Shown here: positions 4,195-5,941 of the stretch, in pieces
Position numbering within the stretch: the first letter of the stretch is position 1
Layout: the number at the start of each line of letters is the position of its first letter
From: Myxococcota bacterium
Lineage (GTDB): Bacteria; Myxococcota_A; Polyangia; HGW-17
Reading direction: 5' to 3'
Length of the DNA: 5,941 nucleotides
Assembly (NCBI GenBank): GCA_018821745.1
Contig: JAHJLU010000242.1
Coordinates: 1 to 5,941 of the forward strand
Program-made: the position numbers and the translations under genes
Notes under the pieces: generated by a model
Databases searched by the model: none
The model's input: only the letters and a program-made list of their open reading frames with translations
Told to the model about the DNA's origin: nothing

Positions 4195-5941
4195 CTAGTT
4201 GCAGGTCGCGTTGGCTTCACCGGGAGTTGCTGTAGCCAAATTGCGCTTGCACCAGTTGGCACCGCTGTTGTTTTCCACTTCATCCAGATGGTTGGAGCCG
4301 AGCTCATTGGGCTGATCGGTATCATTGGTGTCCCAACCGCCGGAATTGTTGACGTATGACACCTCATCAAGGACGGTGCCGTCGGTGGTCTGCAGCCGCA
4401 AGGTGTCGTCGTTACGCCCCATATCCCTGGTATCATTCCAGTCCCAGAGGATCATATCCCAGCCGCCGTTACTTGCGGCCCGGCGATCACCTCCGATGAC
4501 CACGTAGTAACCGTCTCGCACGATCACGTCCACAGCAATTGTGGATGGAGAGCCACTATTGTCGGAGTCCCAGAAGACAAGCCCCTTCATGTTGTAGTCA
4601 ACACTGGAGCCGTTGTCGTTGTAGAACTCCACCCACTCTCTATCTGCCTGGGAAATGCTGGGATAGTTCATGAATTCCGAGAAGATAATCTCAGCATTTT
4701 CATCGGCCATAACCGCCGTGCCAACATCCACGTTAAGTGTGAAGGTGCCGAAACTATCGGCATTTTCGCCGTCCACAACAATAATGAAGTCTTGACCAGC
4801 TCCCGTGGTGTTGTGATAGTGGATGAATTCACGGAGGCCATCACCGTTGTAGTTGGCCAGTTGAGTGGCAGAGACAGTGGGGATGGTGGTGGCAGAGCAG
4901 GAGTCAAGTACCGCCACGGAACCATCGAATTCGGAACTGATGAACTCGATAATCATGTACTCCCCATCATCGAGGTGAATATTGAAATAGTACTCGGGGC
5001 CGTCAATGCCTGACCTGCTGGGGGTGTAGCTGTAGGGGGAGCTGTAGTTGTAGTCGGTGATATAGGTGTGCAGGTTGGTGTTCCTGCCCGTGAAACTAAA
5101 TGATGAGGAGGTGTTGACCGTTTCGCCGGGGCAGGTGGCGCCGACGATGACATCGCAATCTCCGCTGCCGCTGCACTGGGATCCTTCAGCACACGCCGCG
5201 TCGTCGTTACAGTTACAGTCTGTGGGACCGGTATAGGCAGTGGCGTCACAGGTCCAGTTCCCCTCTTCCTGGCAGCTGCCGTCGCAGCCGTCGCCTGCGA
5301 TCAGGTTGCCGTCGTCACACACTTCAGTATAGGGTGCATTGGGACAGAGGATTCCGTCACCGCAGGTTTCACCACCCACGCCCGCAGCGGTACAGTCGTT
5401 GTTACAACTGCCGCAGTCATCGGTGTCGCCGTCATCACAGAATTCTGTTTCAGGGCAGAGGATGCCATCGCCACAGGTTGAACCGGTGCCGGCAGCGGTA
5501 CAGTCGTTGTTACAACTGCCGCAGTCGTCGGTGCCTCCATCATCACAGAACTCTGTATCGGGGCAGACAGTGCCATCGCCACAGGTGGAACCGGTGCCGG
5601 CAGCAGTGCAGGTAGCGTTACAGGGACCACAGTCGTCGGTGCCACCGTCGTCACAGAACTCTGAGTCGGGGCAGAGGATGCCATCGCCACAGGTGGAACC
5701 GGTGCCGGCAGCGGTACAGGTGGCGTTGCACGGACCACAGGGATCATTGCCACCGTCGTCGCAGAATTCGGTCTCGGGGCAGTGGAAGCCATCGCCACAG
5801 GTGGAACCGGTGCCGGCAGCAGTGCAGGTAGCGTTACAGGGACCACAGTTGTCGGTGCCACCGTCGTCACAGAACTCCGAGTCGGGGCAGTGGTTGCCAT
5901 CACCACAGGTGGAACCGGTGCCGGCAGCGGTACAGGTGGCG
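4195..5941 (-). CDS. Secreted cysteine-rich repeat (DUF4215-like) protein with PPC-like and lamin-tail domains, C-terminal part
   Basis: The frame is open from the right edge: 581 residues, start and any signal peptide missing. Visible residues 11-191 hold five tandem repeats of about 36 residues, each beginning TCGDG, with six Cys per unit. Residues 192-232 are a canonical DUF4215/Myxococcus cysteine-rich repeat (CDDGNLIAGDGCDGSC, then WTCD). A Cys/Asp-rich segment (233-265) follows, then a beta-rich region (266-407) resembling a bacterial pre-peptidase C-terminal (PPC) domain. Residues 413-581 match a lamin-tail domain (IIFSEFMNYP, then EWVEFYNDN, ending in NWCKRNLATATPGEANATCN). The paired Cys imply a disulfide-bonded extracytoplasmic protein, perhaps cell-surface or adhesive; the Asp/Gly-rich repeats could bind calcium (inferred). 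No MYXO-CTERM or other sorting tail is present. GTG codons inside the repeats, such as the one at 5379, are not starts. Stop is TAG. Confidence 0.87.
   Translation of the reverse strand, partial: ATCTAAGTGSTCGDGNHCPDSEFCDDGGTDNCGPCNATCTAAGTGSTCGDGFHCPETEFCDDGGNDPCGPCNATCTAAGTGSTCGDGILCPDSEFCDDGGTDDCGPCNATCTAAGTGSTCGDGTVCPDTEFCDDGGTDDCGSCNNDCTAAGTGSTCGDGILCPETEFCDDGDTDDCGSCNNDCTAAGVGGETCGDGILCPNAPYTEVCDDGNLIAGDGCDGSCQEEGNWTCDATAYTGPTDCNCNDDAACAEGSQCSGSGDCDVIVGATCPGETVNTSSSFSFTGRNTNLHTYITDYNYSSPYSYTPSRSGIDGPEYYFNIHLDDGEYMIIEFISSEFDGSVAVLDSCSATTIPTVSATQLANYNGDGLREFIHYHNTTGAGQDFIIVVDGENADSFGTFTLNVDVGTAVMADENAEIIFSEFMNYPSISQADREWVEFYNDNGSSVDYNMKGLVFWDSDNSGSPSTIAVDVIVRDGYYVVIGGDRRAASNGGWDMILWDWNDTRDMGRNDDTLRLQTTDGTVLDEVSYVNNSGGWDTNDTDQPNELGSNHLDEVENNSGANWCKRNLATATPGEANATCN
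4198..4704 (-). other. Lamin-tail domain (LTD) region of the cysteine-rich protein
   Basis: Visible residues 413-581. The pattern IIFSEFMNYP, REWVEFYN, GLVFWDSDN, DGYYVVIGGD, LRLQTTDGTVLDEVSY and a terminal PGEAN follows the immunoglobulin-like LTD of secreted bacterial proteins, where the domain is often C-terminal. The exact N-terminal border is approximate. Confidence 0.75.
5245..5367 (-). other. Canonical DUF4215 repeat capping the array
   Basis: A 41-residue unit encoded at 5367-5245 matches the classical Myxococcus cysteine-rich repeat: TCGDG, an E-V-C-D-D-G-N core, a-GDGCDGSC and a final WTC. It lacks the extra Cys pair spacing (C22/C25) of the 36-residue units and ends the array before the PPC-like region, so it may act as a structural cap. 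Confidence 0.8.
5368..5941 (-). repeat. In-frame 108-bp tandem repeats encoding six-Cys units
   Basis: On the + strand the block ccatcgcc (with variants) recurs at 5465, 5573, 5681, 5789 and 5897, exactly 108 bases apart. This gives units 5910-5803, 5802-5695, 5694-5587, 5586-5479 and 5478-5368; the last is 111 bases, with one extra codon. A partial unit (5911-5941) touches the right edge, so the array continues outside. Each unit encodes T-C-G-D-G, then C at 8, 14, 22, 25 and 29, then an AAGTGS spacer. Units three to the left use CNNDC, those to the right CNATC. Confidence 0.95.

Noticed and set aside
4195..5379. Start of the lamin-tail protein at GTG 5379
   Set aside because: That GTG encodes a Val inside a repeat unit (AAGVGGE), and the frame is open beyond it to the window edge with further repeats. 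It is not a start.
5301..5906. 201-residue Pro/Ala/Val-rich open frame on the minus strand across the repeats
   Set aside because: The 108-base period is a multiple of three, so every frame through the array is repetitive and tends to stay open. The true frame is set by the conserved Cys pattern and the continuation into the lamin-tail domain.
5368..5941. CRISPR-like array
   Set aside because: The 108-base units are contiguous, coding, and have no spacers between short repeats.

Overview
The window reads as a piece of a Gram-negative, deltaproteobacteria-like chromosome (Myxococcota, Bradymonadota or a relative). The grounds are a cysteine-rich DUF4215 ('Myxococcus cysteine-rich repeat') protein with a lamin-tail domain, a LolC/LolE-type outer-membrane lipoprotein transport permease, and moderate GC (roughly 53-55% by eye). 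This placement is inferred from gene content only. All five genes lie on the minus strand, so transcription runs from high to low coordinates. I see no tRNA, rRNA, CRISPR array, insertion sequence or attachment site, and no intergenic gap longer than about 110 bases.

In transcription order: (1) 5941-4195, the 3' part of a large secreted protein with tandem 36-residue cysteine-rich repeats, one canonical DUF4215 repeat, a beta-rich PPC-like region and a C-terminal lamin-tail domain; its start is off the right edge. (2) 4188-3013, a DUF4350-type membrane-anchored protein that begins 6 bases after gene 1 stops. (3) 2925-2302, a small unrecognised protein with an N-terminal amphipathic segment, an Ala/Pro/Val linker and a C-terminal winged-helix-like domain; it has its own ribosome binding site and a possible promoter. 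(4) 2195-1083, a polytopic membrane protein with a C-terminal signal peptidase I-like (S26) domain whose catalytic Lys appears to be lost. (5) 1063 to beyond the left edge, the N-terminal 354 residues of a LolC/LolE-family ABC permease, 19 bases after gene 4.

The common theme is the cell envelope: a secreted disulfide-rich repeat protein, a DUF4350 membrane protein (a family usually found beside MoxR/DUF58 genes, none of which is visible here), a probable signal peptidase pseudoenzyme, and a lipoprotein-release permease. Genes 1-2 and genes 4-5 look like two co-transcribed pairs, with gene 3 between them.

The observations most worth checking are the degenerate SPase-like protein paired with the Lol permease, the 216-bp higher-order structure in the cysteine-rich repeats, the six-cysteine repeat variant, and the fact that genes 1, 2 and 3 share one reading frame and each ends in TAG. 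I did not find convincing evidence of a wholly new system.
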